A stretch of DNA of 64,000 nucleotides from assembly GCA_026182355.1 (NCBI GenBank), contig JAPFBL010001617.1, positions 2,601,501 through 2,665,500 on the forward strand, written 5' to 3'. The notes below the pieces were generated by a model, which worked only from the letters and a program-made list of their open reading frames with translations, ran no database searches and was not told where the DNA came from. Position numbers and translations under genes: made by a program. Positions within the stretch are counted from its first letter, which is position 1, and every line of letters starts with the position of its first letter. Source of the stretch: Hermatobates lingyangjiaoensis. Taxonomy: Eukaryota > Arthropoda > Insecta > Hemiptera > Hermatobatidae. Positions 35,601-46,212 of the stretch are shown one piece after another.

Positions 35601-37461
35601 CATTACACAAAAATTTGTGAAAATAATTTCCTACGGAACTTAGTTCAAGATATTAAGAATTCACTGATTATTTACCTTTTTTTTTTTTACAATCTAGTTA
35701 AATCTGAACAAAATGCACATTAAATTATTCATTTTCTTTGCTACTATTCTCAACAGACAAAAAGGAAAAATCAGGAGTGGCATGCACTCAACTTTATTAT
35801 TACCAAACATATACTCGTTCACAATCAATTGAGTTTGGTTATCAACATTATTTTAATGTGGTTATCGTGTAGATGTAATATCAAACACTACGGTAAAGAA
35901 TGATTAAACTTATACTCGTAGATAACAAATTTAATGACTTCTTTTGTTTTATTGTAGCTATATACGCAACACCAATACTGCTACTCAGAGCAGCATCTGA
36001 GCCTTTCTTACTTGTATTCCTAGCTTCGTACATGGCTGAAACTAGTTTCAGCAAAGTAAACAAAATTTTGACAAAACAGAAAAATAGACTAACATGCAGA
36101 AATGTGATGATTTGTGGCTAAAGCTTACAAACTTTAAGCCTGATATCAATGGCCATGCAGCTGGTCATCGAACAAATCTTTCATTAATTCAAAGTATAAA
36201 AATGCTTTATAAAATAGGTTCTTTTTTTAACTCTTATAGTCAACAGGTATTTTATGAAATTAAGTAATTTTAAAGTTCCGTATGTTTTTCATGTAGTTGT
36301 TTCAATTGCTCAAAATAGGAAATGCGAAAATTATTCAATACTTTTATTGAACTTATGTGGCGGTCGACGGGAAAGCCACTTATTTTAAATGAATTTTTTG
36401 ATACTCAGAAAATGTAAAAAAAAAAAGTTATTTATACCACGGAAAACTGGCAGATGAAACTAAAAGCAAAAGTAACTTAACCTCTAGATTTACCTATAGT
36501 TGTTTCACAAAATTTTTCCGCTGCTACTTCTCCAGCAAGATTAGCACCCATTAAAACACATACCTGGATTTTCAGGGTCTGAGCTATAATATTTGAAATG
36601 AGTTCAACTCCTCCTCCTTCTACTTCATAAAACCCCTACAAAACTCCAATAGATTAAACTACATGTAATTATAAGAGAAAAAAGGTGCATTCCATTCAAT
36701 TCAAGTATTGAAATTTAATATCAGAAAATGCAAATAATTTGTAGAAGCGATATAAAAACACAACAAAACTATAAAAGTCTTAAAATGCATTAACGAGAAA
36801 TATGTGACCTTGCTTTGGTTATGTAGTAATTAAACTATTATACTAACATCAAGTACCTCATGGGAAGGAAGATAAAATTACAAAATTAGTAAAATAATAC
36901 CTTAATAAGGGATAATCCAACTGCTGTGTGCTTAATATTCCCCATAAGATTCGTACATATCGTCTTTATGAATTGATGGGGGACGACGAAAATTAAAAAA
37001 TCTGCCTCACTTGCAGCATTGATTATGTCGGGAACAGCAATCTACAATACAACTCAAGTAAACTGACAGAATAAATAACTAAAATTACATAAAAATGACT
37101 ACTCACAACATTTGAAGGTAAAGTGTGTCCAGGTAAGTACTTAACATTTTCGTGAGTTTCATTGATAATTTCAGTAAGTTTTTTCCCTTCAATTATTTCT
37201 TCATACACGTACATATTAACTTCATCTTCAAACATATCATTATTAAGAACGTTCTTTCCCACAATTTTGGCAATAACAGAGCCCCTACAAAATTCGTACA
37301 CTAAGTCATGGAACTTTGCAAGGTCATACTGAAATAAACTAAACTATAAACCATTATTATTTTCCATTAGATATGGGCATATTTTACGAATCAATAATCT
37401 AGAAAGAAGCTCACCAATTCCCAGAACCTATAATACACACTTTCCTCTTCCTCTCAGGCAT
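29697..37461 (-). CDS. GPD1: glycerol-3-phosphate dehydrogenase [NAD+], cytosolic; complete, 8 exons
   Basis: Reduces dihydroxyacetone phosphate to sn-glycerol-3-phosphate with NADH in the cytosol; partner of mitochondrial GPO in the glycerophosphate shuttle of insect flight muscle and supplier of lipid backbones. Exons on minus: 37461-37415, 37284-37107, 37041-36901, 36635-36494, 35546-35434, 32879-32649, 30948-30842, 29793-29697; all GT/AG and in phase, 1056 nt, 351 residues (human 349). Motifs: dinucleotide loop GSGNWG at 12-17; [30 protein letters not shown] with catalytic Lys122; [16 protein letters not shown] with Lys207 then Asn208 (human Lys204/Asn205); [30 protein letters not shown] with substrate-binding Arg271/Asn272; [10 protein letters not shown]-terminus FHPEHM. 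Intron 5 carries a complete dispersed repeat and intron 4 a hAT relic. The TAA stop overlaps an AT/GTAAGT splice donor. Confidence 0.97.
33331..34978 (+). repeat. unnamed dispersed repeat, complete copy B (~1.65 kb)
   Basis: The reference copy of the family, inside GPD1 intron 5. It starts ACTTTACTATAAGTAAAGTA then TAGTGATCG and ends TTACTTATAGTAAAGCAGAG then TGTAGGCCATTCC. CTTTACTATAAGT appears at the start and, inverted, near the end, so the ends are short inverted repeats; the left one is itself palindromic. It includes a GT/GGGT microsatellite (33442-33480), TATGCATGATGGGAAAGTCA and AAGCCATACTGTTAGACGGA. No open frame of note: a non-autonomous element of unknown class. Confidence 0.8.
33442..33480. 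repeat. (GT)n/(GGGT)n microsatellite inside repeat copy B
   Basis: GTGTGTGTGTGGGTGGGTGG followed by GTAGGTGCGTGTG. The same spot in copy F on the minus strand is also GGGT-rich, so it is a built-in feature of the family. Confidence 0.85.
35955..36190 (+). mobile_element. hAT transposase C-terminal relic
   Basis: Within GPD1 intron 4 on the opposite strand: [20 protein letters not shown] then [13 protein letters not shown], continuing after a frameshift with [20 protein letters not shown]. This is the hAT dimerisation region, of a different family from the relic at 2085-2826. No termini seen. Confidence 0.7.
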
Positions 37462-37917
37462 GGTAACGAAACAATTTGGAAATAACCAACCACAAAAAGC
37501 GAATATTGAAGAGTGTCCTCACAGAAGAACGCTCTAATCACTCAACGTGCAGTTAAATAGGAAGAACTGATAACGATCAGGTTTACCAACCAAAGCATAA
37601 TCTTGATTCATAATTACAAATCTGTTAATAAAATCGTAGCCATTTAGAACCAAGAGTTCCTTTTTTAAAAAAAAAAAATCATTTGAAGATCATAATTCTT
37701 TCTTTGTTATTATTATAATTATTGTGTATATAACAGTAAATGTAGGGAAATGTAATGATCCATGTAAATGATGTAATGAAATGTATGATCATGTAAACAT
37801 GATCATTCTTTTTATTCGGTCTACATAGATAATTATATTGATCAACTCATTAGACAATGTTTATTATTAATTGTCTCAACTTTATTAGAAGAAGCAGGAA
37901 ATTAATATCTAATTGTT
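37462..37917. other. GPD1 5' flank
   Basis: Contains the GPD1 5' UTR/promoter on the minus strand. No TATA box assigned. From about 37690 rightward there are short repeated ATGTAATG/ATGATCATGTAA motifs. Confidence 0.4.
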
Positions 37918-38520
37918 TTGAAGGTGAAGAATATTCTAACACAACATTTTTTTGAAATGACTATTACAATACAATATCATATAAATACGTGTCTTTACAC
38001 TCGTGTAAAACAACACCAATACAACCTAAGTAGACAGAACAAAAGTAGCGCCTTATTCTTGCATATAAAGAATGAAAATCATCATATTGATTGGACAGGA
38101 GCTAAATTTATTACCTACGAAAAATCAATGTTGTTAAGAAATATTATTGAATCGTCTCTAATTAAATTTAATAGATCAAATATTATAAACATTAGTAATG
38201 GTCTCTTCAAACTTGATACTTTCGTTACGAGGGCAATAGCCTCTTCTAAGAGGGTTGACAGCTAGCGGATAGTTTTTTACTCTTTCTTACTGTACTCCTT
38301 TGTTTCCCCAAACATCCCTTTCTGGACATTAGTTCTTTCCTGCGCTTTCACCCTTTTAAAATACCACTCTTCCCTCCCACTCTTCTCAACCCCTCACCAG
38401 ATGTTCTCTGCATCTAGTGTTTCAGTTGGGTTTTTGACTCTGACGAAGATCGCTTGTTACGGTTGAAAGATCTTAGTCTTGTTTTCCCATTTCTTATTGT
38501 GGTTTGATCATTTATATATC
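37918..38520 (+). mobile_element. Penelope-like element 3' fragment: GIY-YIG endonuclease tail plus hammerhead terminal repeat
   Basis: The open frame to the stop at 38263-38265 encodes the C-terminal half of a PLE endonuclease: TRVKQHQYNLSRQNKSSALF, LHIKNENHHIDWTGAKFITY, then SNIINISNGLFKLD. This matches the PLE pattern (HxYNL...SALxxH....H.IDW...I...........R...E...I.......NxxxGLxKLD). The GIY-YIG start is lost. About 170 bp downstream lies a family A hammerhead unit ending TTTCTTATTGTGGTTTGATC. This linkage identifies family A foldbacks as PLE terminal-repeat derivatives. Confidence 0.82.
38436..38478 (+). ncRNA. hammerhead ribozyme family A copy 3, linked to PLE endonuclease
   Basis: Stem I GACU (38436-38439), CUGACGA (38440-38446), stem II AUCG/CGGU with a G-U pair, GAAA (38465-38468), AGAUCU palindrome, U17, AGUC (38475-38478). 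All core bases conserved. Same strand as the endonuclease remnant. Confidence 0.75.
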
Positions 38521-38599
38521 AATATATGTGTCATCAGGAGGGGTTCATGGTAACCACGAGAAGAGGATGATCAAGATTCATAGGTGGAGAAAATAGGTC

Positions 38600-40080
38600 G
38601 AAAATTAAAACTGTACTTGAAATAAGATGGTTGACTACGAACTAATGTTTGTAGAAAAAAAGCCGATAAATGTGGAAAGTTTTTCACTCAGACAACCAAA
38701 TTTTTTAAAAAATTAGTTGATAAAATGTTTAAGATAAACAGCGACCTAATTACATATGATAAATTTAAAGATTTACGTAATAAATGTCAAACTCAAATAA
38801 AAACTGATCGATCAAACTATTTGTGTACCATTCAGGGTTCACTTCAAATGCCAATGAATTCTGGCATTACATCCATTCAATGAAGCAAAACAGTAGTAAT
38901 TTTCTTACTACATGTTTTTTAGGAAAATGTCGATTATGGTATTGATATGTGCAATCTTTTTGCTTTATTGTTTTCAAGTGTGATTAAAGTGTCTCCTAAT
39001 CATCCCGTTTATTCTTCGTTAAAGTTTCAACAAGACTGAGTCAACAAGGTAAGAAGATTATCTATTAATGAAGGTGAAATCTAGGATTACGTGAACTAGA
39101 TACGTCCAAGGGAATCGGTCCTGGTGGCTTACCTTCTACATTCTCTAAAAAATTATGAAATGTTTTAACCCCTCTGTTCTGTTGAATATTATTTTCAATA
39201 AATCGTTTACGGATGGATGTTTCCTTGAACTCTGGAAGGTATCTTATGTTGTGCCCACCCATAAATCTGGCAATAAAAAAATATATAAAAAGACAGATCA
39301 ATTTACCAAATTATCTGTTATTTCACAACTTAAAAAAAAACCATTACATGCAAATCCAAATCTCGATTCATAGCTAAAATTTGTCCACAATAACATGGCT
39401 TTATGCCAAAGGGTTCTGCCACTACGAATTGGGTTATTCTAGAAGAATACATTGTAAATTCTTTGAATCTGGGTTCCTACAATTAGATGTGATTTAGTAG
39501 AGGACTAAACCTTTACTCTAGAATCATATTATATACAGGTTACATATATATATACAGGTTGTTCCAAAATTTATTATGCACTATTTTTCTATTACTTATT
39601 ACATTATTTTATTTTCATATTTTCATTACAGGGAATTCATATGACTTCAAAGATCCCGTTACCCGTTACTCTTCATAAATCTCTCGTTCATCCAATTTTA
39701 GAGTAGGTCTCACCTGTTTGAAATCCACATTACAATCATTTTCAAAATTTACTTAAATCCGTCCCTTTCCAAATTCCTTAAGAAGCTTTCCCATGAGTCG
39801 AGTTATCTAACGGAATCATCTTACTATCCATTCTTTGTGCCCGATTTAATATACCTGATCTGCTTTCCCGTAGAATCTATTATGATACCCTATTCATACA
39901 TTGATAGATAGAATAGATACCTATCTCCTTACAGTCTTTTTGTTTCATCGGATCAGATCAGTGTCTAGAATTGTTGCTCGAGTTCCGTTCCTTCACCAAT
40001 TTGTTGAGATATGCAGCAGGGTCAAAGCCTCAACTGTTCGTGTTCGGGAGTAACTATCTGTGGCCTTCTGTACATATATA
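38600..40080 (+). pseudogene. jockey/CR1-like non-LTR retrotransposon relic
   Basis: Broken frames with RT landmarks: FPxxWK-type block as LELWKVSYVVPTHKSGNKK then KLSVISQL, a degraded QHGF block near 39390, and C-terminal pieces VFLFHRIRSVSRIVARVPFL near 39935. Upstream 38690-38900 has the pre-RT linker (TIQGSLQMPMNSG). Many stops; no tail or duplication identified. It follows directly after the PLE terminal repeat. Confidence 0.7.
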
Positions 40081-41908
40081 AATTATTAAATAATTTGATT
40101 GTTTTTACCACATTCCACAATTACATTTTCTACATCCCATCACATATTTTAAAAACACTCAAATTATTCTATGGTTCATATTATAAATAATGATGAATTA
40201 AACGTTGCTATTTATCTGTGTAGTTCCGTTTTGATAGTAAAATAATGTCATAAAACATAATAATATGTCCATGATGTATAAAAAGGCCATTTTATGTTTT
40301 GGAATCATGAGCCTTATCGTACTTTTGAATGAGAGTTTTATTGGACAATTTAATTATCTTTACTTATCTTCGATTAGTAATGTTCTAACGACAATGACAT
40401 TCTAAACTAAGTCCGTGTTATTTTCATTCTATAATAATACTTATCTTCATACAACTGTCGTTCAGATAAAAAACATTTAATACTGTTATGTCCATTATTT
40501 TAATATTGGTAATAGTTGTTATTGCATTCCCCTTTCATTTAATCATTTTCTCTATAACATATATATCTGTAGAACTGATAAAATGTATTGAATTATAAAT
40601 GGAAAAAGAAATAAGTTTTACATAACATTATTTAAATCTGGTAGACTGGAATGCAATCTTATCTGTATCGTTTCTTTATACTTTCTATAAGGGCCAGTAA
40701 TAAGGATATTTCCTCTACATTTATAATGAAACTTTAAAGATAATTATTATTCTTATAATGAACTCAACTGAAGTCATACATTCTTTTTACAAAATATTGT
40801 CTTTTTTACAGTTTATTTCTGCCATATCAGACAGGTTTTTATTTTTTGGAAATGTATACCTGGAAAGCCGGTTAAAACAGCAGCGGGATACCGCCACATA
40901 CTGGTGAATGTACAGGTCTATAACCTTCCTAATGTTTTCGACTTGTTAGTTCTTTGGGAAAAGTTCATTTTTTCAAATCATTCTCGTGATAATTACTTCT
41001 GGTGTTTGTTTGAGTAAGTTGTAGTTAGCTTTACTTCCTGTTTAATCTCAATGATGATCAGTAATTATGAATATATGTATTGTAGTACGTATTTCATTTT
41101 CTCAAAATACCAAAACATTTCTGTGCAATGTAAATTTAATATTTAATTTTCATTTGAACGAAGTACATAGAACTGTGTAAAATATTAAAACCTTAACTTT
41201 CCTTTACTCAAAGTAAAATCACCTGTCACCCGTTTTAAAAAATTTTTTTTTTAGATATTTTTGTTTGGAGTTTTATTAGTTATACGTGATTTTCCGATTA
41301 TGTGTAGATGAATTATTGAGATGTTAGTAAAGTGGTAAAAATCTTTACTTAAATTTTCATAACATTACTGAAGTGATTAGTAAGTAAAATGTTAGTTACA
41401 AATATTTCAATAAATTGACTTTAGGTTTTAACAAAGAAAAGGTAACTAGTTTCGATTTACCATTAGTTCGTAGTGTTCCAAAGAGACGTTCGATAAATTT
41501 TGTTTGTTAATGTACTGAGTACTTTTTTTTTAGTGTCTATTTCTCTCGTTTGTGATGTTTACCAACGCAAAATATTTATTGTACTGTATTTTACTGTAAA
41601 TGAATTGAAATATTAAACAGTTTTCATTTATCTTAATGATTGATTTCAATATATATTGATGTGTAGTATAAGTATTTAACAATTTTATCAATTTGCAGGG
41701 AACTGGTTTGAGTTCATAAAGAAAGAAAAATGTATTACAACGAAGAAATTATTTCTTATTCGAATGGTGGAAACAATTCAAATCTTGACTGAAACATTAC
41801 GGATTCACTCTTCTGAAGTTTATGGATATTTTTTGGGAATTATTACGTAGTATAATACGAAGATTTTGTTAGTCTATATTCTTGTTCAAAGGTGAGCTTA
41901 TTTCAAGA
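40081..41908. other. upstream region of the SAC3/GANP gene
   Basis: AT-rich, no element recognised. A good splice acceptor (ATCAATTTGCAG/GGAAC, at 41699) lies about 210 bases before the start codon, so a 5' UTR intron is possible. AAAG/GTGAGC at 41889 looks like a donor, 20 bases before the ATG. Confidence 0.4.
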
Positions 41909-44900
41909 ATGAATTATAACGAAAATTTGCTTGACGAACTGAATTGGTACACTCCAGATTCCTTCTTGAGCGAAACAAATTCTGACAAGAGCTCAGGAAA
42001 AGTTCGCAGTGAACGAAAAGGTTCAACAGTCAAAGGAAAGCAAGGAAGAAGAGTTAGGTCTAAATTTATTGATAGTCCTAATCCTATTTCAGGACAGACA
42101 TGGGAAAAACAAAAAGCAAGTTCTATTAATAATTTACGTGAAAAACTTTCACTTCTTGAAGAAAGGGATAAAAATCTTCGAAGTTCTATAGAAAAACAGT
42201 TCAACATTAATACTGCTGTTAAAACAGTGGGAACTTGCCCTGACATGTGTCCTGAAAAAGAACGTATAATGAGGGAACTAAAAAATATTGTTTCAATTTA
42301 TGAATGTTATCCAAATTCAATTACAATGAATCCAAATCTAGCTGTAAAGGAGTATGCTCGCAGTTCTGCGAATCAAGAGGAGCCATTGCCTCATGAATTA
42401 AGGCCTGTACCAGTTCTTACGATGACAGTGGCTCATCTAATGAATAATATTATTTGTCAAATAGACAGTAGCGTGGATAACTTGGCTGGTTGGTATGATT
42501 TTTGCTGTAACAGGTTACGAGCAATACGCAAGGACATAGTACAACAACATTTGTGTGATCTTGAAACAGTGACTATAGTTGAACAGTGCGCAAGGTTTCA
42601 TATAATATGCTTTGATCGTCTCTGGGGAGTTGACAGTAGTGTGTTTGATGAAAAAATTAATACCGAACATTTAATGAGTTGTTTGAAAGCATTAATGAAC
42701 ATGTACGAAGATTTAAGAAAACATGGAACAATTTGTCCCAATGAAGCTGAATTCAATGCTTATATGATACTATTGAAAATTAACAGCACTGATTTATTAT
42801 GGGAATATTTAAATTTTCCGTTAGAAGTTCAAAAATCAGTTGAAGTTATGGAAGCAGTTCGAATTCACACTGCTTTTCATAATAATATGTTCACCAACTT
42901 CTTTAATTATGTGAGGGAAAGTAAGTATTTAAACGCATGTTTAATGCAACTTTTTTTTCAACATGTAAGAGTTAACGGCTTAGAGACTATTGTTAAGTCA
43001 CATGGCCATCCAAAAAAACAAAGTAAAGTTTCTTTAACATACATAATGAAATTGTTAAAGTTTGATTCTTCTGATGATACTGTATCATTCTGTGAAGCCT
43101 GTGGAATTCCTTTGGTGGATAATTGTGATTTTAAAATTTCAAGATTCAAATTTACTCCTCATGATTCTCAGTTCAAAATAGTCACACCCTCTTCTTTGAT
43201 TACAAGTAAGAGAATAAGTGTTTTTCAGGCTGTTGTTGGTTCAGAATCACCATTGCCCTTCTTTAAGGAATATACAGTGCATAATAGCTTTAATGACAAT
43301 AACACTTTAAAGGAAGATGCGATCGATGCATCTGATCAAGAAGAAAAAATGCTTTTTGATGATATTAAAAGGAAAATGCAGCTAAAAAACTTAGTTAACT
43401 CTACTTCATCTGAAAATATTTTAAATGCTTCCATCCACTCCGAAATAGGAAGCACAGCTGTTATACTTAGTGCAAAATCAGAAATTGAATTACAAGTCGA
43501 GCCATTGAGAGAACCAGCTCAAATTTCAAATAATGTAGAGTTTTTAAAGAGTTCATCCCCAACTGTGAATGAATTTCCAGTGTTTCATAGACAACCTATT
43601 CAAACTGAACCAGAAATGTTATTAACTCAAATGGAACATAAATATAGTGAATCAAGTAGTGATGAAGATGTTCACGACAATGATGAAGACTTTGATGAGC
43701 CTGACTCATTGAACTTAAATATCATTCAAGAGCCAGAGTCTGTTGAATCAACTTCTTCAGAATCTTCATCAAGTAAGTCCAGTTGTAGTTCTCTCCAATT
43801 CATCGATCCAGAATCCGCTCAAAATTTAGAAAATAAAGATTTTTTAGAGAATTCATCTGCAATTATGAATGAACTTCCAGGGATTCAGTATCCTGTTTTC
43901 AAGATGTCGCCAGAACCGGACTTATCAGAAATTATAACCACTTCAAATGAAAACTTGCTTGGAGAACAAATTAGTTTAAATGATTCTACTGGTTTGGGAT
44001 CTCCTTCTAACATTAAAGAAGCAGTAAAATCACCCATAACAGAACCGTCATCTGCTGAAAAACTTCGACGTAAATTGAGTGAAAATTTAAGGAGAATCAG
44101 TGCCCGGAAATATGGTAGAATTTGGAGGAAAAAGGTGCGATTATTGCGAATGAGAACGAAATTCATACCATTTATTCACCATTTAAATATGAGAGATTAT
44201 TTACATGTTTGGGGCCATTCTTCAACAAAACCAAAAGCTATTCTTAACAGATTAAATAGTAGTCAAAAATTTAACGCAGCTGTCAATTCTCTGCTTGAAA
44301 GAAATATTTTTGTCATTTTCCCTAGTCTTAGAGAAATGGGATCCGCAGTATGTAATGTGCTAGGCAGTCTATCTTCTAAACAATGTGTGAAAGAAGGTAC
44401 CTTTCGAGGGCTACCAGTTTATTGGAAATTAGTTGTATCCTTGCCGTTGTGTTATGATGTATGTGGATCACTAATTTTAGGTAAATTAGAGAAGTGGTTC
44501 TCACAAGCCTTCTTCGTTGAAAAAAATATGGATATTGGAGGAGTAAAGCTGTTTATATCACGAACAGGGATTCCAGTATTTATTCGCTTAGAAATTTTAA
44601 ATGGTTTAAAAGAAATTGAAAGAGCGAAAAATCTGTCGGCACTTTTCTTTCTTCGGGTTCCAGGAATTGAAAGTAGGGATGGAGCAGAAAAGAGGCTTCA
44701 AGAAATAATTTCATTGAGAAATCATCCTTTACCTGTTTGTGTGTTGAATGTGTCAAACGTTGTCGATAATCTTCAGTTAGTTGGAAATGAAACACTGTCT
44801 CATTTTTCTCAACTGCACTTGAATTCACCTGAAACTCTGTACAACTCGATGCTAAACTTGGCTGTTCATTCAAATTTTATACCGTGTAAAGTAGAATACC

Positions 44901-45526
44901 TCCTGATTATAATTGAACGAATGGTAGAGAGGTTTCTAGATTCCCTCCATGAAGATACATTTAATCACAGAGGGTTATATAACACTCTGTCAAACCCAAA
45001 TAATGTGCTTAGATTATATAATGTTTTGCTAGATAAAATTAGTGAAATATTAATTAGTTATCATGGAATAGATGCTTACGGAACTTTCTTTGAACTTAAA
45101 TCAAGGATGGACGCTGTTCGTATTTTTAAGGGTTCAAAGGGACCAATTAGCAATTTTGAGGTAATAAACCAGTTAAAAGATTGTATAAAGAAGTTGAAAT
45201 TGCCTGAATTATTATGGCCACCAAAGGACTCTTACGATGTGATGTTTACTTTTAAGAATTACTGTAGAGAAAATGGAGTACCAAATATATTCACTAGCTT
45301 GATAAGACTTATTAATCCCCCAGATATAGATAATACAGAAATCGATCTTCAGTCTCATCTGTTAAGTTTGGAGTGGCTGCATATCATAGAAATCATATTA
45401 AAGGCTCGTATTGAAATTCTTAGGCCAAATCAGTCTGAGTTTGATGTTCTATATGAAGATAACTTACATATAAAAGTAATAAATTCTCATTGGTGGCTCT
45501 CTTCTGAATATGTTCCTAATTACTGA
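41909..45526 (+). CDS. MCM3AP: SAC3/GANP-domain protein, xmas/MCM3AP family; single coding exon
   Basis: GANP/xmas is the scaffold of the nuclear TREX-2 complex at nuclear pores, coupling transcription to mRNA export with ENY2, PCID2 and centrin. The frame opens at the ATG at 41909 (MNYNENLLDELNW) and runs 1205 residues without intron; upstream codons are open but lack a better ATG. The hallmark GTCPDMCPEKERIMRE lies at about 107-122, then KEYARSSANQEEPLPHELRP, GWYDFCCNRLRAIRKDIVQQ, the helical SAC3 region with ARFHIICFDRLW, and ends near residue 415. Residues ~575-630 are Ser/Glu/Asp rich. A basic helix (ARKYGRIWRKKVRLLRMRTK, ~730-750) starts the C-terminal part, where GANP proteins bind centrin/ENY2. 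An N-terminal FG-repeat region, as in vertebrate GANP, is absent. Shorter than human (~1980), close to fly xmas. The shorter SAC3D1 is excluded by length. Confidence 0.88.
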   Translation: MNYNENLLDELNWYTPDSFLSETNSDKSSGKVRSERKGSTVKGKQGRRVRSKFIDSPNPISGQTWEKQKASSINNLREKLSLLEERDKNLRSSIEKQFNINTAVKTVGTCPDMCPEKERIMRELKNIVSIYECYPNSITMNPNLAVKEYARSSANQEEPLPHELRPVPVLTMTVAHLMNNIICQIDSSVDNLAGWYDFCCNRLRAIRKDIVQQHLCDLETVTIVEQCARFHIICFDRLWGVDSSVFDEKINTEHLMSCLKALMNMYEDLRKHGTICPNEAEFNAYMILLKINSTDLLWEYLNFPLEVQKSVEVMEAVRIHTAFHNNMFTNFFNYVRESKYLNACLMQLFFQHVRVNGLETIVKSHGHPKKQSKVSLTYIMKLLKFDSSDDTVSFCEACGIPLVDNCDFKISRFKFTPHDSQFKIVTPSSLITSKRISVFQAVVGSESPLPFFKEYTVHNSFNDNNTLKEDAIDASDQEEKMLFDDIKRKMQLKNLVNSTSSENILNASIHSEIGSTAVILSAKSEIELQVEPLREPAQISNNVEFLKSSSPTVNEFPVFHRQPIQTEPEMLLTQMEHKYSESSSDEDVHDNDEDFDEPDSLNLNIIQEPESVESTSSESSSSKSSCSSLQFIDPESAQNLENKDFLENSSAIMNELPGIQYPVFKMSPEPDLSEIITTSNENLLGEQISLNDSTGLGSPSNIKEAVKSPITEPSSAEKLRRKLSENLRRISARKYGRIWRKKVRLLRMRTKFIPFIHHLNMRDYLHVWGHSSTKPKAILNRLNSSQKFNAAVNSLLERNIFVIFPSLREMGSAVCNVLGSLSSKQCVKEGTFRGLPVYWKLVVSLPLCYDVCGSLILGKLEKWFSQAFFVEKNMDIGGVKLFISRTGIPVFIRLEILNGLKEIERAKNLSALFFLRVPGIESRDGAEKRLQEIISLRNHPLPVCVLNVSNVVDNLQLVGNETLSHFSQLHLNSPETLYNSMLNLAVHSNFIPCKVEYLLIIIERMVERFLDSLHEDTFNHRGLYNTLSNPNNVLRLYNVLLDKISEILISYHGIDAYGTFFELKSRMDAVRIFKGSKGPISNFEVINQLKDCIKKLKLPELLWPPKDSYDVMFTFKNYCRENGVPNIFTSLIRLINPPDIDNTEIDLQSHLLSLEWLHIIEIILKARIEILRPNQSEFDVLYEDNLHIKVINSHWWLSSEYVPNY

Positions 45527-45540
45527 AAGTTGTAATTTTT

Positions 45541-45546
45541 AATAAA
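45541..45546 (+). terminator. polyadenylation signal AATAAA
   Basis: Fourteen bases after the TGA of the SAC3/GANP gene, followed by a T-rich downstream element (GTTTTTTTGTTTG). Implies a very short 3' UTR. Confidence 0.6.
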
Positions 45547-45824
45547 ACTTTATAACAGTTTTTTTGTTTGATACCTCGATTTTATGTGTAGTTTTTTGTA
45601 CTGATTTTCTTCGCCTTTATTATGGAAAATTAAAAATATACTTTGTCGTTCATGTTCTTTACAAATTTGAATAAGACATAAAACAAATAAGACTTTGCCT
45701 ATCTGATTACTGATGGACAAATGATCGAAACAATATTATTAAGATTTTAAATATAAAGTTACAGGCATTCCACACCTGAAGGGAATTTAGCAATTAGGGT
45801 ACAGTGGTCATCATTAATCTATAT

Positions 45825-45960
45825 CAGTGGTCCCCAAACGATTTTGGGCCATGCCCCGCCTAGGCATTTCTAAAATCCTGATCCCCTGTGATATTTAATT
45901 TATGTTATTCAAAGTTTTACTGTTATTCACGTGAAGGAAGCTTAGCACTAGAAAGGCCGC
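45825..45960 (+). mobile_element. hAT-type terminal fragment
   Basis: CAGTGGTCCCCAAACGATTT then TGGGCCATGCCCCGCCTAGG is the classic hAT 5' end (CAGTGGTTCCCAAACTTTTTTGGGCCACGCCCC). The partner end is not recognised nearby; probably a MITE or truncated copy. Confidence 0.7.
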
Positions 45961-46089
45961 CGTACTACATATATAAGTAAAGCCAGAGTGTCGTTTTCGA
46001 CACCATTTACATTATTTGTTAATTTACATTGTATAATTAGATCATTTAGAATAAATTATATAGAAAAGCGTTTACACAAGCTTGTGGAT

Positions 46090-46212
46090 ACACACACAGG
46101 CATCAGCCAAAAACTTCATAAAACGATTCTGAAAACCTCAAAACGTAATTCCGTCAAAATCTCGTGATCGGATTTATCTATGATCACTATACTTTACATA
46201 CAGTAAAGTAAA
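46090..46212 (-). repeat. unnamed dispersed repeat, copy C (5' fragment)
   Basis: Inverted relative to copy B: on the minus strand it runs TTTACTTTACTGTATGTAAA, GTATAGTGATCAT, GATTTTGACGGAATTACGTT, TTGAGG and stops in the GTGT tract. Only the first ~120 bp of the family. Confidence 0.75.

Noticed and set aside
41914..42246. 110-codon minus frame opposite the GANP gene
   Set aside because: Antisense shadow of the conserved SAC3 coding sequence; the same applies to the other frames within 41909-45526.
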